Positions 25,272-49,081 of a stretch of 64,000 bases of DNA are shown here, piece after piece. How positions within the stretch are numbered: position 1 is the stretch's first letter; every line of letters begins with the position of its first letter. The position numbers and the translations under genes are program-made. The notes beneath the pieces are model-generated. The model was not told the DNA's origin and made no database searches. It was given only the letters and a program-made list of their open reading frames with translations. This stretch comes from Amyelois transitella (taxonomy: Eukaryota; Arthropoda; Insecta; Lepidoptera; Pyralidae), in assembly GCF_032362555.1 (NCBI RefSeq), contig NC_083508.1, positions 5,671,001 through 5,735,000 of the forward strand, read 5' to 3'.

Positions 25272-25509
25272 TGTGGCGACATCAATAATGTCACACACCA
25301 ACTGTTAATCATAGCGAAGAATACGCGCTCAGCCAATAGCAGCGAAGAGTATAAATTGCGATTACAAAGATTTCACGGTTTGGAGCATGAATACAACCTC
25401 CGACTCAACACTGTCGGAGTCGCGGTTCCTCAGGCATAACACCTATACTACACCTGGCGGAAGATCTTCGCTTTGGTGGCGGTCGAGCTGAATCATCGCT
25501 CACGCTACA
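25272..25509 (+). mobile_element. Diverged solo LTR of the miniature LTR family at 36758-37706
   Basis: Begins TGTGGCGACATC and ends CGCTACA. Shared blocks with the 36758-37706 LTRs (read on the minus strand) are 'aatagcagcgaagagta', 'gatttcacggtttggagca', 'cataacacctatactaca', 'ggcggaagatcttc' and 'gctgaatcatcgct'. No internal region follows. No clear target duplication is visible, as expected for an old copy. Confidence 0.7.
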
Positions 25510-25972
25510 TTATTTTTTCATCTTGGTAGGCAGAGCCTTTTTTTGTCCGGACTATATTGATAAGAATCGAATTGTTTATTCTTAATATTTTAAAAACAAA
25601 ACCAGCCACATAGTAAGATATGAATAACTCTTTACTGCAACCTAAAACAATCATTTATTAGTAAAAAATATCAGAATGGATCGAAAGTAAACTTAAGAGT
25701 AGTCCAGCTAAGAACCAATTAAAAATAATAGAATTGATGCCTTGCAGTCTTTTCAAGATAAATACGTGATCATCTGTATGTAAATATATGTATTTAATTG
25801 GGAAATTTAATAACGTTAATAAAGGCAAAAATTCATGAACGTCAAGATGACGGAACCACCTCGCAAAACACAAATATTGTCGAACCAGCCCTTAGTACCT
25901 GGTTTGTACCTTTTGGTACCTATATCAAAAAATTTTGTACCTCAAAGAATTGAAAAATATCGATTGTGATAT

Positions 25973-26010
25973 GTGGTTCCTCCATCTTGACGTCAAAATG
26001 GAGGAACCAC
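25973..26010. repeat. 38-bp inner palindrome, left arm of the foldback element
   Basis: GTGGTTCCTCCATCTTGACG followed by its inverse (TCAAAATGGAGGAACCAC), centred on TGACGTCA with one mismatched pair. The half-site closely resembles the outer terminus of the whole element, so it looks like two terminal repeats joined head to head. Confidence 0.85.
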
Positions 26011-26737
26011 CTTCGTTTCTTATTTCTTATAAAAATATAATGTATACCGTCGAGATGACCACACGGACACTTAGTACCAGATTAGTACCTCCCAAGATCT
26101 TATCGCTATAATCGTTTTTTAAAGCAGTTTTTTAAGAAAATAATTAACAAAAAGAAAATGACAAAAGTGCCTGTGATTAATTATAGCAAAATGTATTAAA
26201 CGAAAACTTTACTTCAAAATAGTTCTAGGCGTTTAGGATTTAGTACAAAAAATTATATTTATTAATTATTTAAAAGCACAATTCCAATGTTATGTTATTT
26301 AAACGAGTTGTATATAACTAAATTTATTTCAATAAGTTATAAATAATAGTTCTGATATTTAAATAAAACTATTTCTTATATTTTAATAAAATTATCTCAA
26401 AGTCGATTAAATTTATTTGATGGGCTGTTCTACAATTTGTATCCTCGTATAATTTAATAACATAACATTAGCATTATGCTTTTAAATAATTAATAAATAT
26501 ATTTTTTTGTACTATATCCTAAACGCCTAGAACTATTTTGAAGTAAAGTTTTCGTTTAATACATTTTGCTATAATTAATCACAGGCACTTTTGTCATTTT
26601 CTTTTTGTTAATTATTTTCTTAAAAAACTGCTTTAAAAAACGATTATAGCGATAAGATCTTGGGAGGTACTAATCTGGTACTAAGTGTCCGTGTGGTCAT
26701 CTCGACGGTATACATTATATTTTTATAAGAAACGAAG

Positions 26738-26775
26738 GTGGTTCCTCCATTTTGACGTCAAGATGGAGGAACCAC
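26738..26775. repeat. 38-bp inner palindrome, right arm of the foldback element
   Basis: Mirror copy of 25973-26010 (GTGGTTCCTCCATTTTGACG followed by its inverse). Together they split the element into outer segments of about 155 bp and a central inverted unit of about 770 bp. Confidence 0.85.
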
Positions 26776-26921
26776 ATATCACAATCGATATTTTTCAATT
26801 CTTTGAGGTACAAATTTTTTTGATATAGGTACTAAAAGGTACAAACCAGGTACTAAGGGCTGGTTCGACAATATTTGTGTTTTGCGAGGTGGCTCCGTCA
26901 TCTTGACGTTCATAAAAATTC

Positions 26922-27255
26922 AATAGGTTGCTAGTCCATTGTCTACAAAAACAATCCTAAATTCATAGCCTGTCCCTTAGTAGCGAGTCGTAGAGTGGTC
27001 CTATATTGAAATCTCATTCAATAACAGCAGTAGTCGGTCTCCGGATATAGTAGACTTTATTAGAAAAAAAAAGTGCACTTTATCAGAGCGTCGAAGCTGT
27101 GTACCCCGTGGCATCGATCACGCACATTAACGCATTGCAAATCTTACGGGAATAGTTTTTCTGGATTGAATTTTTCCGGACGGGCGAAATTTAATCCAGT
27201 TGGTCAGACCTAGGTCGAACGAAGTCGGCGCCACGCTGCACTGCATGTACGTGCC
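26922..27255 (+). other. Spacer with a family B fragment
   Basis: 26922-27005 reads 'aataggttgctagtccattg', 'catagcctgtcccttagtag' and 'gagtggtcctat', a 3' part of family B. The remainder to 27255 is GC-richer with no recognised feature. Confidence 0.5.
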
Positions 27256-27263
27256 CTTAGTTC

Positions 27264-27595
27264 TGTAGTGACATCTCTACGCCACAAGTCACAACAACAA
27301 ATCACGCGACGGTATCAATCAAAAACAGCGAAAAGCCTAAATAGCGCAAGCAAAGATTTCACGGATTGGAGCATATATACAATACATAAATATGGTCACG
27401 TCTATATCCCTTGCGGGGTAGACAAAGCCAACAGGCTTGAAAAGGCTGTATGGCCACGTTTAGCGATTTGGCTTAATGATAGAATTGAGATATACAACCT
27501 CCGATAAAACATCGACGATACCGTGGCATAACACCTAGCCTGAGGGAAGATCTTCCCTTTGGTCGCGGTCGCGCCGAATCATCGCTCTCGCTACA
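27264..27595 (+). mobile_element. Solo LTR with nested SINE fragment
   Basis: Begins TGTAGTGACATCTCTACGCC and ends TCGCTACA, as in the LTRs at 36758-37706 read on the minus strand. GTTC occurs directly before (27260-27263) and directly after (27596-27599), a 4-bp target duplication. About 27384-27489 is a family B piece ('ggtcacgtctatatccc', 'gccaacaggcttgaaaagg', 'atgatagaattgagat') inserted inside the LTR after the 'gagcatatatacaa' block. So the SINE insertion is younger than the LTR. Confidence 0.75.
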
Positions 27596-28091
27596 GTTCA
27601 AAACTATTGATAAAACAAAAAATATATGAATAATATAATAGAAGTATGTTGACATGAAATTAAAACGTTTATATCTTAGCTTTTTTTTAATTGAACAAAA
27701 TACATAGAAACGAAAAATGCACTCGAAACACATTACCCTCTTTCTGTCGTAGACGAGTAAAAAGAACGGTTGACGCGATACGGACGCGATAGACATTGTA
27801 TATTGTAACTTATTGTTCAACATCTCGAGTGGATAGGTATGCAGTGTACACCATAGTTGTGGCAACTTTGCATGGTTGGCTGCAATGCGTGATTTTGACT
27901 ATGGTTTTTGTTTAGTTTTTGGTTTTCTTCCGTTTGTGGCTTGGCTTGGCAGATTTCTTTGATTGATTTGACACTTGATTTCCCAAAGCCAATCTATCTT
28001 CGTTCCGCCATTTCGGAAAGCGTGTCTTCGTGTTTGACACCCAACCCGCTATTTATGGGTTAAGAATTGTAATATCATCTGCAATAAAATT

Positions 28092-31000
28092 ATGGGCGAT
28101 CGTAAGTTTCGGTTACTTAATTTGTCCATCAAATGTTTTAAATACCTAAAGAATCAAACAATTCATGTGTGTGTTCTTTCAGCTTACGCCTCTGGCGATT
28201 ATGCCAGCGCCGGCTACTCCCAGCCTCCGTATTCAATGCCACCTCCACAGTTAGCATCTGGAGACAATAATTATGGGTCTTCTCAAGGAAGTTATGGTCA
28301 AAGTAATTATTCAGGCCAAAATAATGCACAAGAATGGAATCAACAGAGTACTGGTAAGTGTTCTAGATACGTATTGCATTCATGAATCATACGAAAATAA
28401 GTATTGAAATCGAAAAGATAGATTTTATCATCGCTAATATTCATGTGTTCATTGAAGCTACCTATAACATACTATTTTGTCTTAGGAAATGGCTCCTATG
28501 GCAGCGCCCCGTCTTCAGGAAACAATTATAGTCAGAATTATGGCTCCAATTATGGAAGTGGGGGAGGTTATGAACGTACTGACAGCAGTAGCAACTATAA
28601 TGTAAGCAGTGGAGGTGACCGTGGTAGCAGTGGCTATGGTGGGAACAGCCGTGGAGGTTCTGATTATGGCAGTGATCGTGGGGGATCCAACTATGGCAGT
28701 GATCGAGGAGGATCAAACTATGGGAGTGACCGGGGAGGTTCCAACTATGGAGGTGACCGGGGAGGCTCTAACTATGGAGGTGACCGTGGTGGCTCCTATG
28801 GGGGAGATCGAGGTGGCTACAATAGAGATGGTGGGAACAGAGATGGAGGATACAGGTGAGATCATATTTTTTAATTTGTTTTTTACAGTTATACATATTT
28901 ATTCTTGAATGTGATAATCATTGAGATCACCTTTGATTTTTTGTAATACAAATACATATAAAGCCAGTCTTAATTTATAAAAAGTATTCAACTGTTGTGT
29001 GTTTGAGAGGAAAATTTACTGTTGGGTATATTCCTTTGGTATTATAATTGGTTTCTGGACAAGACTTGTGATACTACCTACCTACAATACAGCACATAAC
29101 ACATGTAAACATTACACATTAAGTTACATATTTCTTAAAAAAAGGTGCTATTTAGTGTATAGGTGTAATGAAAATGATTTCATGTAATATTGTGTTGGTG
29201 ATAGATATATTTTTCAGGTAGTGTTAAAAATCAGTCACATAGACTGTAGTTGATCAAATTGTAACTAAGAGGAAACAATGATGTTTCCCCATGATTACAA
29301 TAATATCAATTACAGTTTGCTTGATTCAGGAATGACAAGTTATTAGGAAGAATCAGGCTTTCAAAGTTCAGTCTCCTGATGTGCTGTTTTAGGGTAATAT
29401 TTAAAGATCATAACAATTGTTTTTAAACCTACTTACCATAATGGTTAACTATGCTTTGGGGATGAAACATCCTTTTTACGTTTGTCGTCTTCAGTTTGTT
29501 TTTATGTTAGGAGAACTATTGATGCATGATTTAAAATTTTGGCAAGGGCTATTGAAGGTTTCATCTGATTTCCTCTGGATGTTTTAAATATTATTTAAAA
29601 ACACTTCCAAGTTATCTATGTTTTATACCTATATACAAAGAGGGAGGTTTTTACTGACCAGAGTTGGATTTTTTGAAACATGTTTAGGGTCAAAATCTTT
29701 AGAACAAATTCTGGAGTGTGATTAATAATATATTATTGTTGAGAAATAGGTATGAAAGAAATGCGATGATGCAATATATGCATATACTCAGTTTTTCATA
29801 TCTCACCCAGGTATTTAAATGAGAAATGGTGTAAGAACGGAAAAAAATAAAGAAGAACACCAAGTACTTCAGTCTTTCGGAAATATTTGAAAATGTGTAG
29901 TAAATTCAAAAATGTCATACCAGGTTCCATTTTTGAAAACCAAATATAACAAATATCTGAATATTTATTCCCAGTTTCACTTGCACATTTTCAAGTATCA
30001 TAAAAATTGAATCATTGTATTGTTTTTATTATATATTAATAAATTAATAAATCGTGCATGTATGTATATGTATGAAAATGTTAAATAATAATTGTCAACC
30101 AATATTGTTCTAAGATTTTCAAGGTATAAAGTTATGGTAAAGAAAGAAAAGGATCCTCATTGGAATAAGGTCACTTTGTAATAAAGTGTACCTAGGTGTG
30201 AAACAATCATCGTGCTGCGTACTGTGTCGTGTCCCCAGCCTGCCCAGTGTACTAAACGCTGTTCTTATTGTTTTAGTGGCGGCGGCAGGGGGGGTGGTTT
30301 TAATAAAGGTAAAGCTCCTCGCAATAGCGAGTGGTGCTGTCATATTTTTAATTTGTACTTACTTAAGGGCTGCCAAAATTAGGTGTACTTTGACACAAAA
30401 CTTGTTGGCTGTTGACAAAAGGTTTAATTATTTTATTTAAAAACAGTTGAGGTTTATATTTAATGGTATTTATATTATGGGTAAATCGCAATGGCCTGCC
30501 ATTTATTGTGTATTACAAGAGGATAATTGTGAAGACTACAAGGACAGGACTTTAATATTGGAAAAGAAATGAAGAAAATCGACAACAAGGGAACTTCTGG
30601 TTATTATTATTTTTATAAGACTTCAAGGGTTTATTGTTAGATTTAAGGTTTCGTTCGTGTTCATTTCCGTTGTCAGCAGTCCCGTCAAGTGGTCGTCGGT
30701 AAAGGATTGTCAGTAAATTAATATGACAATTAGATAAATATACAGAGTGACTGGTATTAGTCTACTTTTCATTCTCAGGTTGCGTGTACTCATGATGTTC
30801 ATATGATTTTAAGTAGTGACCAGAGAAATTGTTTCCAAACATATAAGCTTTCCATAATTTATTATGTAACTTCATGACTATAAACTTCTTGAATAAAGAC
30901 ACTTACCAGAAACACTGTATATCGGTTTGGCAGCCCTGTGGTTTGAGTTTAAATGTCATTGGAAAAATGTATATGTAAGGTCGCAACAATTTATGTCCTA

Positions 31001-33963
31001 TTGAGGTACTATTTACACACTTATCACAGTTGGATGCGTGTTCTGGCCGCGATTCTCTCAAGGAATAAAAGAATATTTATACAAGAGAGTATGGTAGTCC
31101 CTATCAAATAGGGTTTAATTCTTATATGCACAAGCTAGAAGGTATATATTTGCATCAATATTTCAGATGCATATATTGGTTCAATTGACGCAATTTATTA
31201 GCACATAATATGAAGTTTACAACAGACAAGGTTTATTTAAGCATGTCACATTCAAAGGTATTGAAGTGTTTCTAGTAACATGTGGTTCAGAAAGAATAAA
31301 GCGTTACGTTTTCAAGTGTAAAAAGTCTTATTGCGCTTATAAATATACACTATCGGTAATGTAACTTTAAATCGGTTGATTTAAGATATTCCACAAAACA
31401 AACTCTGCCCTACAATTGTTAAGTAAAAATACTCACAGTATTTCTTTTACTTGCCAGCTGGCGGAATTTCGTCTTATTGCCGAAAGATATACTTCCGAAA
31501 ATTTTAGGGTAGAGTTCAGATTGTAATTTATTAAAAATTCTGTGTCGCACACCTATGAAAGTGAAAGCTCTTTATTCTTCTATTGAAATTGAAATTAGGC
31601 GTGCGATATACAAACAACAAAAAAAAACCCTTGAATCAGACATTATAACTAGATCCCCATTATATCTTTCATTTCACTTTATTCTAAATTATGTTATATG
31701 TTTAGGTGGCGGCGGCGGTTATGGAGGAGATCGTGGTGGGGGCGGGGGTGGGGGTGACATGGTAACACAAGAAGATACAATTTTCATTCAAGGAATGAAC
31801 CCAGGTACAACTGAAGATGAGTTGTGCCAACACTTTGGGTCCATCGGTATTATCAAGGTATAATAGTCTCACCATATTTATTACTAGTAATAAACTTAAA
31901 ATGTATGGAAGAAGCAGTTTCACCATGTTTAATTGTTCTTTTTGTTCTTTAGACTGACAAAAAGACGCAAAGGCCAAAAGTTTGGATGTATAAAGATAAA
32001 TCAACGGGTCAGCCCAAAGGAGAGGCTACCGTGACCTACGAGGACTCTAATGCCGCCAGCTCTGCCATTCAGTGGTTTGACGGGAAAGATTTCAATGGAT
32101 CCACTATCAAAGTTTCCCTCGCGCAGCGGCAAAATACGTGGGGAGGAGGTAAAGGAGGCGGTGGCGGGGGAGGTGAGGATATGATTTTATAGCATATGAT
32201 GATATATTGATCTACAACCATGTTTGTACTTAATCACATTGATTTTGTTTTATTTCGGTAGGATTTCGCGGGGGTCGCGGCGGCGGCGGCGGTCGGGGAG
32301 GAGGCGGCGGTGGCGGTCGCGGTGGTGGTGGGGGAGGAGGCGGAGGAGGACCGCCCTCCGGCAACCGTGAGGGTGATTGGCGTTGCCCCAACCCCAGCTG
32401 TGGGAACACTAACTTCTCTTGGAGAAAAGCCTGCAATAGATGCAATGAAGAGAAGCCTGGCGGCGGTGAGTGGGTTTATCCATGCATAATATAATTAAAA
32501 AATGACCGAGCGAAGACGTTTTTTTGGCCATTAAATATGATTCAGTATTTTGATTGTTTTTATCTCTTCAATACTAGTTCAATGCCTACATAAATCACGC
32601 CTTTTTCCCGGAGGGGTAGGCAGAGACTACATCTTGCCACTTGCCATGATCCCTGCATATTTCTTTCACCGCATACACATCCATAACTCTCTTCATGATA
32701 GCTCATCGCTTTCTGGTACTCTTGCCCAGACCTTTTGCTAGAACGTCTACGATTTGATGAAAGTATGTTCGTCTGGGCCTTCCCACACCAACATTTCCAT
32801 TCACACTTCCTTTTTATATTTGCTTAGTCAACCTGCTTTCATTCACCCTCTCGACATGACCAAACCATCTAAGCATTCCCTTTTCTATTCCTGTCACTAT
32901 ATCTTCTTTTACATTACAACATTTCCTTATCACGCTGTTCCTTATCCTGTCACTCAATTTTACAACCATCATACTCCTAAGCGCTCTCATTTTCAAGCCG
33001 CTAAGCGAGCCTTTTTCAGCAACTTCTGACTGCTCAATAAGGCATGCAACGCCCCATTAACTATGTTCCCGGCATTCACTCTTCTTTCAGTATCACTATC
33101 ACTTTCCATCTAATACTAGTTACGAGAAGTAATTCCTCCTATTGAGCGCCTGGAGGCGACGGGAGAAAAGAGAAAAGAGTGCTTATATTTATAATAATTA
33201 TAATTTTGTTTAGGTGGTGGTGGTGGCGGCGGCGGCGGCCCGCCTGACCGTGGCGGCCGAGGCGGCGGTGGCGGACGCGGCGGGGGTCGCGGAGGCGGGG
33301 GTCGTGGCGGCGGCGGCTGGGGCGGCCGTGGCGACCGCGGCGGCGATCGTGGCGGCGACCGCAGCGGAGACAGGCGCGGGTTCGGCGGCGGCGGCGGCGG
33401 CGATCGCAGCGGCGGCGGGGCTATGCGCAGTGATGGGTGAGCGTTGATATCCATAATATACCGCGGAAGTACAACAGTCGATGGTTTTTTGTTTAACCCT
33501 TCTTTGCATGATGATGGAAATTTCAATCATAACATTTAGTGAAGAAAAAAACGTATTTAAAAACTGTAAACTTTAAATTTGTTGTTGCTGGCAACTTTAT
33601 AAATGACTATTGCGTTCAACAAAACCCTAGTACCACTCTACTAGAAAAGAAATAAAAAGAAAGGTCACTTCGGTGTAAATTTCCCAAATGTAAAGGCTAT
33701 TCCACAATTTCGTGTAATCAATGTGGAGTTAATTTGTGCTTGAATAAAAATAATAATTGTTTTTTTAATTTTTATTTAGAATAAAGGAGAATAAGTAAAC
33801 AATATCTTTTGACTTATTTATTTAGTACTGAGCTATATATGTAACAATGTTACTACGGTCTACCACAGATATCACCACACCAAAGATCAATCTTACAGTT
33901 ACATCATGAAATTAATAAGTATTTTTTTGTTACAGGGGCCGAGACCGGCAGAGACCATATTAA
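28092..33963 (+). CDS. caz: Cabeza/FUS-like FET-family RNA-binding protein
   Basis: Exons 28092-28101, 28183-28353, 28486-28855, 30277-30308, 31706-31857, 31953-32172, 32262-32465, 33214-33436 and 33936-33963; phases close; 469 aa. FET proteins (FUS, EWSR1, TAF15; fly caz) bind RNA and act in transcription, splicing and neuronal RNA handling in the nucleus. Residues 1-90 are Tyr/Gly/Ser/Gln-rich and prion-like. About 95-215 are Asp-Arg-Gly-Gly repeats. The RRM is 218-303 ([20 protein letters not shown] as RNP1). RGG blocks occupy 304-348 and 387-460. A RanBP2-type zinc finger is at 357-382 (Cys360, 365, 376, 379). The C-terminus RDRQRPY is a PY nuclear-localisation signal that would bind transportin. 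Exon 1 has only 10 nt and exon 4 only 32 nt. AATAAA lies 51 nt past the stop. Large introns 3 (1.4 kb), 4 (1.4 kb) and 7 (0.75 kb) divide the RGG-coding exons. Confidence 0.95.
28651..28827 (+). repeat. 27-bp coding minisatellite in caz exon 3
   Basis: Tandem units of about 27 bp encode [18 protein letters not shown], about six units, the last one shortened to GGSYGGDR. Synonymous differences between units show that the protein repeat is maintained. Frames shifted by one base also stay open, an artefact of the repeats. Confidence 0.85.
28861..31700. other. caz introns 3 and 4
   Basis: Apart from the 32-nt exon at 30277-30308, these 2.8 kb are AT-rich without recognised genes or repeats. I see no conserved RNA structure by eye. 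Confidence 0.5.
32590..33105 (-). pseudogene. Decayed LINE fragment (C-terminal region) in caz intron 7
   Basis: On the minus strand one reads [20 protein letters not shown], then [20 protein letters not shown], then broken pieces '[14 protein letters not shown]' and '[12 protein letters not shown]'. These are the order and wording of the C-terminal part of a common insect non-LTR retrotransposon polyprotein (WFGH[VL]ER-N-E-R motif). Stops and frame breaks show that it is dead. It is antisense to caz. Confidence 0.75.
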
Positions 33964-34013
33964 ATAGTTTAACTTTTACCTTAGTCAAATGAAACTATGA
34001 CTGACTTAAGGTT

Positions 34014-34019
34014 AATAAA
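34014..34019 (+). terminator. Polyadenylation signal of caz
   Basis: AATAAA 51 nt after the caz stop, followed by a T-rich stretch. It is the nearest canonical signal. Confidence 0.65.
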
Positions 34020-34562
34020 ATGGTTTTGAAAATTTTATTTCCTTTTTATAGTCTCTCAATCAAAAACTGTAAAGTTTCATACTAATATAAATTAGGCTAC
34101 GCATTTTATGTTAAGTGACTGAGGTTTAATAAATATCTGAGTAAAAGTTGTTCTGTAATTTCATAAACCAAAAATGTCTTCCTTAATCTGTTAATTCCTT
34201 AGAGTATCTACTTAAGAAAAGATTTTACATTTACTTAAAACCTACTAAACAAATTTCAAAAATTCTTTCACCATGAGAACCTTACATTATTCGAAAGTCT
34301 GAAAGGGGGAAAAGGCACTTTCATACACACAAACACCAAAAAGATTTTTGCGCCGGCACATGGTTGATAACACTGGTCGGCAAAGGCTATTTGACAAAGT
34401 TCTAAAAACTATCTTAGGGTATTTATTTGTTTATGCTTTTGTTTATGCAGTGACGTAAATTTCGTGTAAATATCATACAAAGCTTGTTGGTGTTCCGAAA
34501 AGTTTATATTTTCTCTTGTTTTATTAAACTTGTGCCACGTCAAATGTGTGAAAATTATTAAA

Positions 34563-34691
34563 ATGAGTTCCTATAAATGTTGTGCAGTGCCTCAATGCAC
34601 TAATACAACAATAAAATCTCCTACGAAACTGTTTTTTTCTATGCCGATGGATTTGAATATTCGCAAGAAGTGGTTTCAGATCAAGATCTAA
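34563..34691 (+). pseudogene. THAP-type zinc-finger N-terminal fragment
   Basis: 42 codons beginning MSSYKCCAVPQCTNTTIKSP and continuing to KKWFQ, then a stop. The C-x2-4-C pair and the later Trp fit the first half of a THAP C2CH finger. The second Cys-His pair and the AVPTIF box are absent, so it is truncated. THAP domains occur in host factors and in P-element-type transposases. It lies between caz and Miro. Confidence 0.6.
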
Positions 34692-34721
34692 GATCAGTGG
34701 TAACCACCAAGATATACTTAC

Positions 34722-34849
34722 ATTGATGTTTTCACATTCCTCAGTTCGGCAGCATAGAAATCTGGATTGTTTTTGAAGAAGACGCCAACCATTATTGCGT
34801 CCACTTTTGGTAGGTTTCGACTGTCAGCTTTCGCGGAAGTGGTTTCCAT
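34722..34849 (-). pseudogene. Isolated first-exon-like fragment, insect protein of unknown function
   Basis: On the minus strand an ATG at 34849 opens 42 codons: KADSRNLPKVDAIMVGVFFK, then NNPDFYAAELRNVKTS, with a strong donor GTAAGT after AT (phase 2). The wording recalls the N-terminus of a multi-copy insect family that carries a SWIM/YqaJ-like domain; this is recall, not proven. No following exon is seen, and the THAP fragment lies head-on on the other strand, so I treat it as a relic. Confidence 0.4.
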
Positions 34850-34854
34850 TATTA

Positions 34855-35550
34855 AATACCTATGTTATCTGAGTAATCCTGAGCGATCTAACACTTATAA
34901 AATCTTGAAAAATAATAGCGAACACTAAGGAACGGTACGATCCACAGTCTGTTTATGGATAATTGACGTCATAATAGAAATAGCCAATCACGTTCGTTTT
35001 TAGTCACGTGACAGCTGCATAAAAAACCCTAATTTTCTGAGATGGATTTTGTTAAAATAATGCAATATTTTTATCTCGCGTTAATACAAATCGCCCCAAA
35101 AAAATAACATGACTGATGACATAAAAGAAATGTATATTTTTAATACAGTCAAATAGCCTATTCCAGGTGCAAAAAGAGTAGTATGCAATTTTTAATGGCT
35201 TTGGTTAGCAGTATGCAAATCTGTTTACAGATGTATGCTACCACGTCTAGTTTTCGAGATGCTGTCGTTGAAATAAAATACCGAAATTTATATAATAAAA
35301 TACCTATTTATTTTGAAAATCAATGTTTTTACTTTTACAATATGATTCAAAATGTTAATTTAAAATATACCTATGAATTTAAAAACTAATATAAATTAAA
35401 ATAATAACGTGAAATTAAAATGCACGCTTCGAATTATTTTAAGTAGGTACTAACTGCTGACTGCGGCTCGAGCTCGAGTGTGCGTTTGAATGTATATACC
35501 AATGACTATTTGCGAAGTTATGTAGGTACATTAGTTTGATAACTAACCGA
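34855..35550. other. Spacer between caz and Miro
   Basis: AT-rich, with no recognised feature. Short open frames such as 35183-35389 have no similarity that I recognise. Confidence 0.45.
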
Positions 35551-35552
35551 TG

Positions 35553-35815
35553 TCCTTACGGTGAGGGAAAACATCTTGAGGAAAACTGCACATTTAGGCA
35601 ACTGGATGTGTATGTACGTGTAACCATATGATCCAATACCGGTTAGGTTCCCAAAACGTTACAGAGGTCAGACGAGAGTCGCTTCGTGTGAAAACCTGAC
35701 TTACCCAATCCAGGGTCGTCGGCTTACCCCGGGCTCCTCTCCAGAGTGATGAGGATGCCACCGGGACAATAGCCAGGCAGAAGAAAAAGGTAAATGAAAG
35801 CAATAAAAATAATGA
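35553..35815 (+). repeat. Interspersed repeat family E
   Basis: 'ggtgagggaaaacatcttga', 'ccggttaggttcccaaaac', 'ttacagaggtcagacgagag', 'cgcttcgtgtgaaaacc' and 'ccgggctcctctccagag'. A decayed second copy lies at 38155-38262 ('gcgtaggtcaggcgagaaac', 'gcttcgtgtaatatccaggg', 'ggctcctcgggcca'). Confidence 0.6.
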
Positions 35816-35975
35816 AATAATTTTAATTTAAATATCAAACCAATATGTAATTGCTTTTTAAGTATTTCTTTGGTCTATATAACTACTACTTTGTTGTTTA
35901 AATTAATATATAAACTATTTTTAATACAACAACTTTATGTACATATGTGGCAATACTCTATGAATGGCTTGATAT

Positions 35976-48889
<12,914 letters not shown>

Positions 48890-49081
48890 TTATTTCTTTT
48901 TAGATAATTGAACATAATTTTGGTAAATCACAAAAATATTTAAAATATTTTATTGCTGTTTTTTTTACATTTAAAATATTTGACTTTATTTTTCACTCCC
49001 ATTCACATTTCATCACATCACAGTGATCACAGATGCGAAATCACAGATATTAATATAATGCGAAACTCACTTACAGCAAGC

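Larger units (their letters stand above)
25835..26913. mobile_element. 1.08 kb near-palindromic foldback element with 8-9 bp target duplication
   Basis: The left arm 25835-26307 and the right arm 26442-26913 are reverse complements over about 470 bp with scattered mismatches, around a 134-bp AT-rich loop. Outer ends are ATGAACGTCAAGATGACGG and its inverse. The octamer AAAAATTC abuts both sides (25827-25834 and 26914-26921), or nine bases AAAAATTCA if the end is placed one base further in, proving insertion as one unit. Each arm is divided by a 38-bp palindrome (25973-26010 and 26738-26775). There is no coding capacity. Long arms with an 8-9 bp duplication would fit hAT, P or Mutator-like elements; I cannot choose. 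Confidence 0.9.

Noticed and set aside
28609-28908. Second + strand frame across caz exon 3
   Set aside because: Shifted reading of the 27-bp minisatellite. Its protein is low-complexity and runs through the splice donor.
33116-33526. Proline-rich minus-strand frame of 136 codons opposite caz exon 8
   Set aside because: It is the antisense of glycine-rich RGG codons. All frames stay open because of the GGC repeats, and there is no independent start context or splice support.
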